A DNA stretch of 64,000 nt from Limonium bicolor (lineage: Eukaryota > Streptophyta > Magnoliopsida > Caryophyllales > Plumbaginaceae), in NCBI GenBank assembly GCA_023374045.1, contig CM041779.1, positions 269,982,062 to 270,046,061 of the forward strand, given 5' to 3'. The position numbers were made by a program, and so were the translations under genes. The notes beneath the pieces are model-generated. The model had not been told where the DNA came from and did not search any database. It saw nothing but the letters and a program-made list of their open reading frames with translations. Positions 11,816-25,339 of the stretch are shown here, in pieces (position 1 is the first letter of the stretch; the number at the start of each line of letters is the position of its first letter).

Positions 11816-11816
11816 T

Positions 11817-14800
11817 TGAAAGACCCCAAACTAATAAAATATGGATTAAACATCTAATCACATTGATTAAGGCCTAACATGCCTTAAAAGTCAACTGAGA
11901 ACAACAGTGGTCAACATAAAGCAAGATATTGCACCCTTTGACTGTTTAGGGTAAATAAATACCCAAATGAACTTCTTAGGACCTAAAACTTTGTCCTAAG
12001 CTTATTAACACATAACTAAACACATTAAAATTGTTGTACAACACTCCAACACATAGAACAAGCATTACATGCTTCAAGTCAAGTAGGCAAAAATGTGCTC
12101 TAAGAAAACCTTAAGGGTCTAATGACCTCTAAATGATATAAAATTGGATTCCATGATCAAATATCATTTAAGGAACACAAAAAAACTGTTCTCAAAGAAA
12201 ACGGAGCTCAGAAACACCTTGCGACCCAAAATGTGCACTAAAATACCTTAAAGCACGTTTTTGTGTATGAGCTCTAAGATAATGACTTTTTGTCACTCTA
12301 AAGACTAGATTATATTCTTTATAACATTAATATGACATGATAGACTATATTATAAAGTCTAAATCAAAGTTTAAAAATAAAATCAAAATGGGCAATTTAG
12401 TATGAATAGTACCCAAAAATAACATTTAATTACTTAGTCTTAACCATGGTCAAATGTCACCCATTGACCATACCACCCCTTGCCGACCTCATATGGCTGT
12501 CAAACCCACCCATTAATCATTCTCTAATCAATTAGCTAGCCAATCTAATGAGTCATCAAATTACTATTCCATAAAGTAACAATAATGGACATAAAAATCA
12601 AACTAGCATTATTCTCTCATTGCCTTGCTTCCCAGCTGACACCAAGGCTCTTCAATCCTCTCCTTTGCTTCTCCATTACGGTAAGAACACACCAAAGTCA
12701 GAGGATAACAACAATTGACATAGGTAAGCTTATTAAGCCATTTTATATTCATTCTCTTCACAATTCTTTCCTCTTTCCATGGAGAAAAGCATCAACCATT
12801 TCCATCAATGTTTCTAGGTTGTTTTGGAGGTTAAAAGGAGGGTGAATCTCGGCTGTAACAAGGGAAGGAGGTGGAGAAATCTAATCTTGTTCTTAAGGTA
12901 TAAAAATGTGCTTTAAGCACTTATCCTTTGATTTTCTTCAATTCCGGTTTGAAAGCCTTGTTTCCTAGGCTTATAATCTTTTTCTTAACATACTTATTCA
13001 GTTGGTATATCAAGAGCTTCAAGGTATAGCCAAATCCAAGCCAAAAACACCATTTTTGGCATTTTAATCAAGGTAAAAATTAGCCATCTTCTAATCTGAG
13101 TTATACCAGTTTAAAGCTTGATTTTAGTAGCTCTTTTGATGCTCTTTAACTTCTGTAAATATAGGCCGAAGTCAACCTTGGTTACCTTGGTATTCTAAGG
13201 TAACTTTTACCTTGAAAATTTACATTAAACAATTCTTATGATTAGATCTTGCTTGGAGACTAATCATGCCTTAACTGCTGTTTGAAAACATGTAAATAAT
13301 GCTGTGGAAAATTTATCTCCAAACAGCCGTGGCCAAACAAGGCCTAAACTTGGCAAAAATAAGGTATAAATCACTTAAACCTACACTTGGTATAATATGT
13401 GTTTATACATATGTATATTTATGGCGTGAGTGAATGGGTTAATTAAGGTCTTATTTTGACCTTAGGTGATTAAGGAATGGTTTAGTAAATTTTTATAACT
13501 AATTAATTAGCATAATTGTCAAATTTAAGACATTATGTGGAAAATTGGCAAATATGGAAAATATTTGTGTAAGGCTGAGAGTTTAAGGCATTTTTGGGCA
13601 TTTATGTGTAATTCATTTTATAAGCTAATGTTTGTAATAAGGTCATGTACTTTAGGCCATTTTATTCATGCATTTATAAGGTTTTATTTAAGTTTAGGTG
13701 ATATATATGCATTACCGCATATTATAAGGGTCTAAAGTATAATTAAATTAATTTTGGGGGCTATCTAATGATATAGCCGAAAATTTAAGGTTTAAATGAG
13801 TTTATATAAAAATTATAAGGTTATATTAAGTTTTGGGGTTAAATGGTAATTTATGAAAAATAAGGGTACAAACCGTAATATATGGATATTGGTGGTCAAG
13901 GAAATATTAAGGTGGTCAACCTTGACCATATGGTAGGTTTTGACCAAATTTAATAAGTTAGATAACTTATTTAAGGTTTTATTAAAATAAGTATTTAATT
14001 GTAACAATTATATAACATATGTGGTAAATATGCTATTACCTAAAATAAAGGGTGTAAAATGGTATTATAAACACCCATGGGCTATTAGGAATTTTTAGGA
14101 ATTTACTGGGTTGATTTTGGAATTAAAATAAACTATATATGTATAATATATAGTTATTATGTCATTATGACACTTTGGGATAAAAGATGTGGTGGAATAG
14201 TAATAACCGGTTATATATGGGTTAATAATGTTAATTATAACCCTTGGGAGGAATTTGGTGATTTTTAGAATTATATAAGAGTATTTAATAAGATATATGT
14301 ATAATATATAGTTTTAATGTTATGATGAAACTATATGTTATAAATTGGGCCAAATGGCAATTATAGAATATATTGAGGTCTGTTCGGAATTTTACAAAAA
14401 TATAACCATTTGTTATACCATTTTATAAGTTAAAAATGTTATATTATATGATATATATAACATGGTATAAATAATGGGGTGAATTTGTAAATAAAGGAAA
14501 CTATGAGATATGGAAAGAATAAAGTATAAATGTATATGCCTATGCGGCAATATAACATAGTTTTGTATAAAAACTATAGGTTATAAATTAAACGGAATAA
14601 AGATATCATATTATATGATATTAATATATGGTATAACATTATATAATGTTATGTGGTCAAAATGGAATTTAAATAAAATAAGGTGCTGTACCGAATTATT
14701 AAAGATGGGAAAATGAATTTTAGACTATGGTCTATAATGTTATGAATGTTATAACAAGTATATGGTTTAGATGGAATTAATATAAGTAGGATATTCACAT

Positions 14801-17012
14801 TAAATAATGTGACAAACTATAAATAAATAAGATTTATAAACTAAGGTATTTATTGAATAAACCTTAGGAGTTGTAGTTATACAACATAAAATGTTACATA
14901 ATTTAGGATAATAATCTTAATATAAGTTGTATAATATAATACAACTAATGGGAATAATCATCTAATATAAGATGATAAAATGTAACATAAAATATAAGAG
15001 TTTGTTTTATAATCATGAAACTTACCTATATGGTAAATATATACATATACAAGAATAAGGTATATAAGGATGGATATTATTACGGTTGGAAACCATATAA
15101 TATAATGGTTGTGGTTATTACAAAAAAATAGTTACCAACTATAAGTTATGAGTTTTTGAATGCAAATATAATTTGCTAAGATAATGGATTATATAATACA
15201 ATGTATTATAATGGATGGTAGGAAAATAATACAATATAATATAGTCATGCATGCATACATGCACTATAGGTTATATACCTAAATTTAATGGTGGATAAGA
15301 TTAAAGAAATATGATGAATTAAACTTAACAGTCAAAATGTTTGACATACGAGTTTTAGTAACAAGCCGACCGGTTTAGAGAAACCCGTAACAAAACTGTA
15401 GAAATCCGGGGATGAACTGTCGGGTTACTTGTTATTCGGAAATACCGGATGTAGTTAGTCATGGAGACTGACTTATAGTTTTATTACCGTTTAGATCATA
15501 CTTCAGACGGCGCTTGACGAGCTAGTGGTCTACACTGCGCATCCTAGGTCTTGGTGAAGGGTATGTAAAGGGGTTTGATCGGGTTGTCCTAAGGATTTCC
15601 TTGGGCTCGGATTGGTTGATATCACTTGTGTGTTAAGTGTTTTTGGATACGTGTAGTGATTATGTGTTACTGCATTAATTATTTATGCATGAGCGTCCTA
15701 CGGGACTAAACACCATCGACTATAGATCGGCTTATATAAACATACATATACGTTATTGTGATGACAAGACGGTTACTTGATATAATACCATAGTATTAAT
15801 ATTAAGTATATGGCAACCTATGTAAAACACTTAGGAACGAGTCACGACATTGTCGGTCTCTAGAGCATGGATCTCGAACATGAATATGACCTAGATTACT
15901 TCTAGGTATGCGTGAGACCCATTGGGCAGCTAATTAATAATTACATTCTCCATAAGACTAAGAGCAGAGCTTAAACATTATGAGAGAGAGTTGGTATGAG
16001 TTGAGGTGAGGAATCCCGGTAGTTTACGAACTACTTGGTTGCGCATTTGTGATCACTGAGGGGTTCCCGATTAGGTTCCGCTCCAGGTTTATACCCAACG
16101 AGCCCTATTTGGAACGTGGGTCAGGTGGCTACGGCCTTTTATATGGACGTCTTACGAGACAAAAGAGAATAGTCAGGGGCCTCCGGACCTCTGGCGAAAT
16201 GAGCACCTTTGTGTGTACGGGAGGACTACTGTCCATGGTGAGGTTATCGGGTTGTCTTAACATGACGCCCAACTGGTATTAATTAAACATGGTTTGGATG
16301 GATGGGGCCTTAAAGGCCAAATTAAATTAACAAAGGATGTCGTTCGCTACGGCGTTTATTCAGTATTATTATTCGATACGTTCGATATACAATTGTTGTT
16401 TGTGATATTTTATGACTGTTTGAATTGGATGGATGGTTGAGTGTTATGAAAGTTTGGATGGAGGATTATGTACTTATGTTTATTACAGTATTGATTATAA
16501 CTGTAAAATGGTAAAACATGAAACCAATCTAATAATAAGATGGTTTAAAATGACTAAGTGACCATTAGGGTCCAGGCCTGGCATACTCAGCGTCTATCGC
16601 TGATACTACACCATTATGCAGGTTGTTGATTATTGTCGAAACCGAAGTGCGGGAACAGGGTAATTAGAGTTTATTTTGATTACCGCACAAGGAGTTTATT
16701 TGTATAATGATGTCAGGCTGGTAAATGTATTATTGTACAGTAATGTATATTTGGGATTTGGGAAGACGCTCACTTGTCGATGTTTATGAGTACGGACTTA
16801 GTATGATGTATAGGAATTATCTCGTTATCACAGTGGTTAGCAGTTTGTTTATGTTGGAAGTTAGATATAGTTTGGCTTCGTTACTTGCATGGGCGAGTAA
16901 TGGCCGGTGACACCCGAGTGAGTATTGTTATTGTTATTATTTCTTCCGCTGCAAGACGTTTATTTATTGCTATGAGAGAGATTATTACGTGTTTAAGGAG
17001 AGGGGTGTTACA
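11817..17012 (+). repeat. Family 1 LTR2 (5.2 kb)
   Basis: It aligns end to end with LTR1. It starts TGAAAGACCCC after the polypurine tract and ends GGGTGTTACA four bases before a primer site. Being flanked on both sides by internal regions, it serves as 3' LTR of one unit and 5' LTR of the next. Confidence 0.92.
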
Positions 17013-17016
17013 AAAG

Positions 17017-17028
17017 TGGTATCAGAGC
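17017..17028 (+). other. Primer binding site, tRNA-iMet type
   Basis: TGGTATCAGAGC starts four bases after the end of LTR2, as after LTR1. Confidence 0.92.
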
Positions 17029-17244
17029 GGAGTACCGCTCTGATGACGAGAAAATAGGTCAAGACAATGAGCTTAGGACTTGGGAAATTACGGGAAACGT
17101 TTGTGAGGTACGAGACGATTCGTCTTAAAAGATATTGTGTTTAGTAACGCAAATTGCGTGATATATTATCCTTAAAGGCAATTCAATATCTATTGGTTGT
17201 GTACGGTAAATTACTGAGTATTTATGTGGCATATTGTACTACAG

Positions 17245-18658
17245 ATGTCTGGGGGAACTAGAGGGTGTGGTACTGGTAGGGGTGGTGGTGGTGACCCCGT
17301 GATTCCAGGAGTTGCTGAGACAATTGCTGCCGTTCTTGCACTGCTTGGTACTCAAATTGGAGGAGCACCAGCCCACCCGCCACAGCCCAGGGAAAGGAAA
17401 CTGAAGTCACTTACAAGATCGAGTCAACCGACGCCACCTACATATTCAGGGGAGCTAGACCCCGTAGCCTTAGAGCGTTTCATTGTTGAACAGGAGAAGG
17501 CCTACGAAGCTTTGCAAGTACCTGCCGGCCAGAAGGTCGTCATTGCTGCTTTCCATCTGAAGGATGCAGCCAGCACTTGGTGGAGGTTGGTCAAGGACCA
17601 TCACCTGGCTATACCCGACATTTCGTGGGCTGCCTTTGTCAAGTTGCTGAGGGGGAAGTACTACCCAGCACATCTCAAGCAGAAGAAGCGCCATGAGTTC
17701 GAGACATTATCCCAGGGAGGTCTGACCGTGGATGAGTACAATGCTCGATTCATTGGTCTGCTGGACTTTATCCCCGGTGTTGATTACTCAGAGACCGTGA
17801 AGGTCGAGAAGTTCCGGGGGGGATTGTTGTTTCGCATCCAGATGGCGATGGGTGCTACCCTCTACACTACCATCAAGGTATTAACATGAAAGCCATAATT
17901 CTTTACTTACTACATTACCGATTAACCTTATGAGAACTTACTAATGAGATTCCAGGAGTGTTATGACGTTGCCTCGAGAACGGAGCTAATGCTCCAGACT
18001 CGGGAAGAGACTCTCGAAGCTAAGAAGAGAAAGAACCCTGAGGGAGAGTCTGAGGGTGGAGGAGCATCTCCAAGCGATAGCCAGAAGAAGGGAAAGTAAG
18101 GACTTATCCCATTCTAAATTGTTTATCATAGTAAATACCTTATGAATGCTGACCTGAAACCTTAAACAGGAAATTCTTTCAAAAGAAAGGGCAGCAGGGT
18201 CACCAGGGAGAGAAAGGGAAAGAGCCCGTCCTTCAGTTGACTGGCCCAGCTATAGATGCTCAGCCTTTAAGATCTGCACCTCCTAAGGGTGAGAACACCT
18301 ACCTCTTAATTCAATTGTGGCCTTAACCTTTATATCATCAGATTGTAACTTAAACTAAATACTACCATCAGGCACCGGACAGCCCCAGCCCCATTACTAT
18401 TGTTAGTGTTGTGGGAAGGACCATCCTGGGGTCGACTGCAATGGTCGCAAAGTTGAGTGTCGGTGCTGCAAGAAAGAGGGCCACCGGGAGTTCGAGTGTT
18501 GGATGAACCATGAGAGCCGTAACTACTGGCCACCAAGGAATACTTAGAACACCTCAGCTGAAGGATTTGGAGTACCACGAGGCGGTCAGGATGGCCAGAC
18601 ATCTACTGATGCTGGAGCCCAGAAGGGCAAGGGAGTAGATAGGGCAGGAGTACCCTGA
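17245..18658 (+). pseudogene. gag: Gag, intron-split, family 1 copy 2 (best preserved)
   Basis: Structural Gag. Predicted exons are 17,245-17,877 (633 nt), 17,956-18,095 (140 nt), 18,170-18,288 (119 nt) and 18,372-18,658 (287 nt). The introns of 78, 74 and 83 nt begin GTATTAAC, GTAAGG and GTGAGA and end CAG; phases 0, 2 and 1 connect exactly. Unspliced translation hits TGA four codons into intron 1, so the zinc knuckles are reachable only by splicing. Exon 1 is the capsid-like gag domain (LKDAASTWWRLVKDHH, KYYPAHLKQKK, TVDEYNARF). Exons 2-3 are Lys/Glu/Gly-rich linker. Exon 4 has the two CCHC knuckles, the first broken by TAG at 18,404-18,406; a second TAG is at 18,545-18,547. Exon 1 is fully open here, unlike copy 1. 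No pol follows. Confidence 0.87.
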
Positions 18659-19006
18659 ACTCCATGAGACCGCTGGTGGAAGACTTTTACTTACCTTGTT
18701 ATGTACTTACCTTGGATGTTAGACAGACTTATGTTATAAATATGTGGGAGTGTGTCATTGACCACTTGCCTTTTGTGTACGACTTTTGAGACTAGTTATG
18801 TGGACTCGATACGAGTAACCTTGGAACCTTGACGGATTATATATATACGAACATGATGTTAATGCTTACATTATCATGTAGCCCATACTCAACGACGCTG
18901 AGTCAATGAGACCGGTAATTACTGAACCAGAATTTCCATCTGCATGGCGCACTTGCTATTGCAAGCGCTATGACAATTAAACCACTGAAATTTCCATCTG
19001 CCTTGC

Positions 19007-19026
19007 GCACTTGATAGAGCAAGTGC
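19007..19026 (+). repeat. GCACTTG stem-loop (unit 2)
   Basis: GCACTTG-ATAGAG-CAAGTGC, a perfect 7-bp stem with a 6-nt loop. The upstream partner GCACTTGC-TATT-GCAAGCGC lies at about 18,950-18,969. Both stand in the same context as in unit 1. Confidence 0.6.
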
Positions 19027-19241
19027 TGCTACTGCAACTGCAACTGCAACTACTACTTTTTAATCTTTTATTACATATATATATAAAAAAAATTATTTTC
19101 ATATTTTTCATACAAACCTTAAGATTAGAAAACCTATGCAGCCTCGGGAAGACCGTTAGTCCGACCACTGCAATTTAAGAAATTATACAGCTACTGTAAT
19201 CATAAACCACACCAGTTTAAATCGTTCGAGAATTTTCAAAC

Positions 19242-19448
19242 ATGGCTTATTTGCCAAATACCATCAGTGTATACCCGCATTTAATGCTAATCACTACTAC
19301 TGATAAATGTTTAGTCCTTATGGACAAGCATACCCTTTGTAGATGCACCACCGTTAGTGAGGATGGTTGGGAAGTGAAGAGCCAAGTTGCTCAAGCTATT
19401 GTGCAATCTGCAGTACATCCAATTAAAAGGATGAGGGAACGAATATGA
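19242..19448 (+). CDS. Small open frame of 68 codons, no recognised function (unit 2)
   Basis: Counterpart of 9,524-9,730 with the same length and the same start and stop. It overlaps the junction repeated at the start of the window. No domain is recognised; see that entry for the substitution pattern. Confidence 0.25.
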   Translation: MAYLPNTISVYPHLMLITTTDKCLVLMDKHTLCRCTTVSEDGWEVKSQVAQAIVQSAVHPIKRMRERI

Positions 19449-19499
19449 ACTATGGATGAGATGTGATCATGATTAACAGGAAGAAAAAGGAATATGCGT

Positions 19500-21065
19500 T
19501 GCACTACAGACGTGTTATCGTGAGTGGTTAGAACTGGAGTTATTAAAATAAAAGGATAGAAATTAAAACTCAAAATATCCGTCGGGCTGCAAACAAATCC
19601 CGGTCGTTGTAGTATAGATAAGTGTCAGCGACCGGATATCGAACCGTGGGACTTATAGTGAAATAAGTAGTACCTAAGCTTGTCACAAAAGGGGGGAGTT
19701 AATTGACTTGTTTCTGAAAAGTAAATAACAGATTAATTTAGTGAACTAAAGTTAAATTAAACGGAACTCCGGGTTCAGGTTAATATGATATAATTAATTG
19801 TGCTATCTCTACCGGTTTAATAAAATAATTTGGCAAGATTCCTGTTATTATCTTAAGGTCCGATGAAAACTCGTAAGAACTCGTTTACCTGAAAATGCAA
19901 GGTCCGATGAAAACTCAAGCAAAATGCGTGTAAACGGCAGAGGAGTGTGAGGAATTTTATTCTTGTAACTTGTATTAACTCAAACGATGAAAATAAGTTC
20001 CTACAGTTTTACGGCTTAATTAACCTGTCTGTTCGTCACCGATCAGATTAAAAACAGATTTAGTAAGGCATTTAATAATAGATGAGAATTTATTAAAGGG
20101 AGAGAACAAAACTTAATCGAATCAACAAACTGAATTTATTTTAACCGGTAGAAATATTGCATAATTAATACAAATACATAATTAAACCTTCACCCGGAGT
20201 AAATCCTCCTTAGCCTGACATATTAACTGGTAATAAGTCAGACAGAGGTTGGACGTAATAATAATACGGAGGTGTGGATGGTGTATGGAGAAATGAAGAG
20301 GAAGAAGAGTGGAGCGAGTACGTAGGATTTCTGTAAATGGAATGAGAGATTTTGAGTGTTGAGTTTGGGGTGGAACGTATATGAGCGTGAGTGAGTTTTT
20401 GATGAAGTAGCAGTGGCTTTTTATAGAGGAGAGGAAGAAGAAGATCGACTGCAGACCGAGGTGGAAGAGCATTGATTGCTCATTAATTGCAGGGGACAGA
20501 GCTGATGACGCGTGAGGAAAATAAGGTAGGCGGAAGCAAGTCGACGGGCGAAGTCGACGAGCGCAGAAGAAAACTGGCGCGCGTTGATTTTTAATCACGA
20601 CCGCGTGTGTGTCCGCCTCATTTCATGCGGACACAAGTGTTGTTCGTGGACAATGTCTCACGTCCGCCCAACTACCTCACCCGCGTCCGCCTCAGTACCT
20701 CAGAGCCGTCCGCCTAATATGGGGCGGTTGCAGGGGCGGTTGCCTCTCTTCTCGTCCGCCTAGCGTCCGCCTCCCCCCATGCGGTTGTATGTGTTGTCGT
20801 GACTTATTTTCTTCAAACTTTGACCGGCCCTAGATTCTTCGTTTGGACTCCGTTTTCTGAGTCGTTTGCGTCTATGCGTTCGTCTCTTTGTCTACTTTAC
20901 TCCCAGCTTGGTTTTCCTCATGTTAAACCAATAAATTTGTGAGATAATAATAAAACATAAACTAGAGGAAAAACTAACCGAAGTGGAGAAATGAGCAAGA
21001 AAAGTGTTAATATAATATATGAAATACACCTATAAAACATGCTCATTTGGACACTTATCATGCAC
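19500..21065 (-). mobile_element. Solo Athila-type LTR with 5-bp target-site duplication
   Basis: Unit 3 is interrupted by 1,556 bp (19,505-21,060) absent from the other units. TGCAC occurs on both sides (19,500-19,504 and 21,061-21,065), while uninterrupted units have one copy. Read on the minus strand it starts TGATAAGTGT, like the Athila LTRs at 50,603 and 56,247, and its last 200 bp share blocks such as GACCGGGATTTGTTTGCA with the LTR ending at 52,147. A TATA-like CTATAAAAAG lies on the minus strand at about 20,417-20,427. No internal sequence remains, as expected after LTR-LTR recombination. Confidence 0.88.
20600..20790 (-). promoter_or_regulatory. GTCCGCC-rich repeat cluster in the solo LTR
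   Basis: At least six GTCCGCC copies lie in about 180 bp, plus one inverted repeat GTCCGC-N10-GCGGAC (20,611-20,632). The cluster is upstream of the TATA-like box on the minus strand. It is strongly GC-rich in an AT-rich region. The arrangement resembles the CGGAC clusters in the other Athila LTRs; a regulatory role is inferred. Confidence 0.45.
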
Positions 21066-23072
21066 TCAATGAGATCGAGATAGGAGAACCAAGTTTGCTA
21101 AATATAGCACAGATTTTACTTACACCGAGCTGAATGACGCCGGCTTATGGCACGAACTACCACTGATGCCACTAGGGCAATAGCACTTACAACAGGATAA
21201 CAGATAACATGAAAAAAAAAACAAGAAGAAAAAAAAGGATATCCATCAAAAGGGAGATTGACAACAGAATACTTCACAATACCCATGTGACAGACATTAC
21301 CAGTTTACTAAACGAGACATGGGATGACCGCACTCCAATAGGAGCATGTGGGCCTGGCAGACTTATTTATGAGTTAGTCGGGTAAGTAGTAATGTATCAG
21401 TACGGTACCCCATGCAAGTAGACAAGTAGTGCTAGGAACACGAGAAGTAGTCAACTCCGTACTAAGGACACTGATACAGATTACCTCGAAGGTGGACGAG
21501 AAGAGCCACAGTTAAACCAACGGGCTAGAGAAATCAAGAACCTTCAACTGAGAACAGTAGACAGTATATAGTGAAAACAAGGAAACCTTTCAAGGACGTG
21601 AAACCGAAGGAAAGAAACAAGAAAACCCATTATGGATGAATAATATGTAGAATCCTCATAAGGATCGAGCAAATTCTTGCAATCCAGAGGAAATCTACCA
21701 GATGATGTGGACATAAACGCGTGACTACGCAATGATGAGAGATAAAGCTAAAATACTAGCTGATACCTTAAGCAAGGAACAATAGACTTGGCATGTACCA
21801 CTCATATGATAATTCACACACCTTATCTGTTTGAATCATTAGATATTAGCTGCTGAGAGTTTACGCCTCTGCACTCTGTACGACTGAGTGTTTTGGTATT
21901 GCACTTGAGCAGTTATTAATCTAGTGGGAATACGGGAAGATGTAATGGATATCAACAAGTGTGTGTATTAAAGAACTACAACAGTGTGTTACTCCGAAAC
22001 AAGACCACTTGGAGACACGGATGACAAGCTTTATCTCCGTGGACATGTAGGCTGGTACGTCTTAATATTACAAAGACAAGTGCAAAGAGCACTAAGTACT
22101 AACAATAGCCGATGTCATATTAAACCTCAAGATGAATATCAGTGAGAGAAGACACACGCATGAATGCTAGTGATCCAAACAAGAGGATGCACATCAATGG
22201 AAAGAGGCAAACTAAGCCTATGTTCATGGGTCTACACCTCAATACGGAGCGAGTGGGCCCATTAGAACGAACTTGGGAGAGAGCACAAATAGTTTAGTGC
22301 CTCACCCTTTAAGTATTGTGGAGCCCGGAAGGGCTAGAGTCATACCTGTCTCTCTGATATGAGGATAATCCACGAGTTGGAGAACTCTTTGAGAGCCAAG
22401 TATCCAGCGCTCCTTGTTGAGCAGCTGTTGTATACTTGTAGGGTACGGGGGCGTAACCCTTTTTCAGGGGGGTAGAGCCTCTTGGGTATACAGTAGTTTG
22501 TGGTATGCGGGGCATACGAGGTTTGTTTATTTGTTTGTTTTGTATGCATGGCATACAGTGAATTGGTGGTGTGCGGGGCACACGTGGTTTTGTTGGTTAT
22601 GTTTGGTACGCGGGGCGAACGTTTTTTGGTTTGTTTGTGTGTGATGTGCACTTATATGTATGTATCTTATGAGATACCTGTTTGAATGTTGTATTTACAC
22701 CCATGTGTGTGATACTTTTCTTATGCTACTTGTGATATATATATATTTATATTGCTTTGTAGAATGATTACATATGGTATCGCCTAGATACAAAATGAAT
22801 CATTAGATATGGAATGTGGAACGATGGCATGTTATGACACCTCGGGAGGTTGTCAGGGTTTGTAGAATTGATAGGAAATAATGGTGCTGATGGATCACCT
22901 ATACCCGTATATGATTGAAATAACATCACAAAGTGATGGCTATGTGCTGTATAAGCACAATACGATGTGTGTAAATGATATATCACATAGATATACATTA
23001 TGGGAATCATGGGTAGTTATATATTTATATACATGCCTATTTGATTAAGCGACTTCGGGACGAAGCCTTTTT
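21066..23072 (+). mobile_element. Family 1 internal region 2, 3' portion after the solo LTR
   Basis: It matches 67-2,083 of the left-most unit. It includes the A/AG-rich run, the internal polypurine tract core (22,467-22,476) and the hairpin cluster (22,503-22,620). No genes are recognised. Confidence 0.85.
22503..22620 (+). repeat. Hairpin cluster, unit 3
   Basis: Hairpins 1 (22,503-22,517), 2 (22,542-22,556) and 3 (22,569-22,583) are intact. Hairpin 4 (22,606-22,620) has one broken pair (GTACGC against GCGAAC). Spacing is the same as in unit 1. Confidence 0.7.
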
Positions 23073-23085
23073 AAGGGGGGTAGAT

Positions 23086-25287
23086 TGAAATACCCCAAAC
23101 TAATAAAATATGGATTAAACATCTAATCACATTGATTAAGGCCTAAACATGCCTTAAAAGTCAACTGAGAACAACAGTGGTCAACACAAAGCAAGATATT
23201 GCACCTTTTGACTGTTTTGGGTAAATAAATACCCAAATGAACTTCTTAGGACCTAAAACTTTGTCCTAAGCTTATTAACACATAACTAAACACAATACAA
23301 TTGTTGGACAACACTCCAACACATAGAACAAGCATTTACATGCTTCAAGGTCAAGTAGGGCAAAATGTGCTCTAAGAAAACCTTAAGGGTCTAATGACCT
23401 CTAAATGATATAAAATTGGGTTCCATGATCAAATATCATGTAAGGAACACAACAAAACTGTTCTCAAAGAAAACTGAGCTCAGAAACACCTTGCGACCCA
23501 AAATGTGCACTAAAATACCTAAAATCACGTTTTTGTGTATGAGCTCTAAGATAATGACTTTTTGTCACTGTAAAGACTAGATTATATTCTTTATAACATT
23601 AATATGACATGATAGACTATATTATAAAGTCTAAATCAAAGTTTAAAAATAAAATAAAATGGGAAATTTAGTATGAATAGTACCCAAAAATAACTTTTTT
23701 AATTCTGGTATGTAACAAGGGAAGGAGGTGGAGAAATCTAATCTTGTTCTTAAGGTATAAAAATGTGCTTTAAGCACTTATCCTTTGATTTTCTTCAATT
23801 CCGGTTTGAAAGCCTTGTTTCCTAGGCTTATAATCTTCTTCTTAACATACTTATTCAGTTGGTATATCAAGAGCTTCAAGGTATAGCCAAATCCAAGCCA
23901 ATTGGCATTTTAATCAAGGTAAAAATTAGCCATCTTCTAATATGAGTTATACCAGTTTAAAGCTTGGTTTTAGTAGCTCTTTTGATGCTCTTTAACTTCT
24001 GTAAATATAGGCCGAAGTCAACCTTGGTTACCTTGGTATTCTGAGGTAAATTTTACCTTGAAAATTTACATTAAACACTTCTTATGGTTAGATCTTACTT
24101 GGAGACTAATCATGTCTTAATTGCTGTTTGAAAACATGTAAATAATGCTGTGGAAAATTTATCTCCAAACAGTCGTGGCCAAACAAGGCCTAAACTTGCC
24201 AAAAATAGAGTATAAATCACTTAAACCTACACTTGGTATATTAATATGTGTTTATACATCTGTATATATTTATGTCGTGAGTGAATGGGTTAATTAAGGT
24301 CTTATTTTGACCTTAGGTGATTAAGGAATGGTTTAGTAAATTTTTATAACTAATTAATTAGCATAATTGTCAAAGTTAAGACATTATGTGGAAAATTGGT
24401 AAATATGGAAAATATTTGTGTAAGGCCGAGAGTTTAAGGCATTTTTTGGCATTTATGTGTAATTCATTTTATAAGCTAATGTTTGTAATAAGGCCATGTA
24501 CTTTAGGCCATTTTATTCATGCATTTATAAGGTTTTATTTAAGTTTAGGTGATATATATGCATTACCGCATATTATAAGGGTCTAAAGTATAATTAAATT
24601 AATTTTGGGGACTATATAATGATATAGCCAAAAATTTGAGGTTTAAATGAGTTTATATAAAAATTATAAGGTTATATTAAGTTTTGGGGTTAAATGGTAA
24701 TTTATGAAAAATAAGGGTACAAACCGTAATATATGGATATTGGTGGTCAAGGAAATATTAAGGTGGTCAACCTTGACCATATGGTAGGTTTTGACCAAAT
24801 TAAATAAGTTAGATAACTTATTTAAGGTTTTATTAAAATAAGTATTTAATTGTAACAATTATATAACATATGTGGTAAATATGTTATTACCGAAAATAAA
24901 GGGTGTAAAATGGTATTATAAACACCCATGGGCTATTAGGAATTTTTAGGAATTTATTGGGTTGATTTTGGTATTAAAATAAACTATATATGTATATATA
25001 TAGTTATTATGTCATTATGACACTTTGGGATAAAAGATGTGGTGGAATAGTAATAACCGATTATATATGGGTTAATAATGTTAATTATAACCCTTGGGAG
25101 GAATTTGGTGATTTTTAGAATTATATAAGAGTATTTAATAAGATATATGTATAATATATAGTTTTAATGTTATGATGAAACTATATGTTATAAATTGGGC
25201 CAAATGGCAATTATAGAATATATTGAGGTCTGTTCGGAATTTTACAAATATAACCATAGGTTATACCATTTTATAAGTTAAAAATGT

Positions 25288-25339
<52 letters not shown>

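Larger units (their letters stand above)
18659..19499 (+). mobile_element. Family 1 internal region 2, between gag and the solo-LTR insertion
   Basis: Mostly non-coding sequence matching 8,949-9,780. It includes the stem-loop pair at about 18,950-18,969 and 19,007-19,026 and the 68-codon frame at 19,242-19,448. No pol-like frames are present. Confidence 0.8.

Noticed and set aside
19505..21060. Possible host gene or cargo in unit 3 (open frame of 138 codons on the minus strand)
   Set aside because: The whole segment is bounded by a 5-bp duplication, starts TGATAAGTGT and matches Athila LTR ends, so it is a solo LTR.
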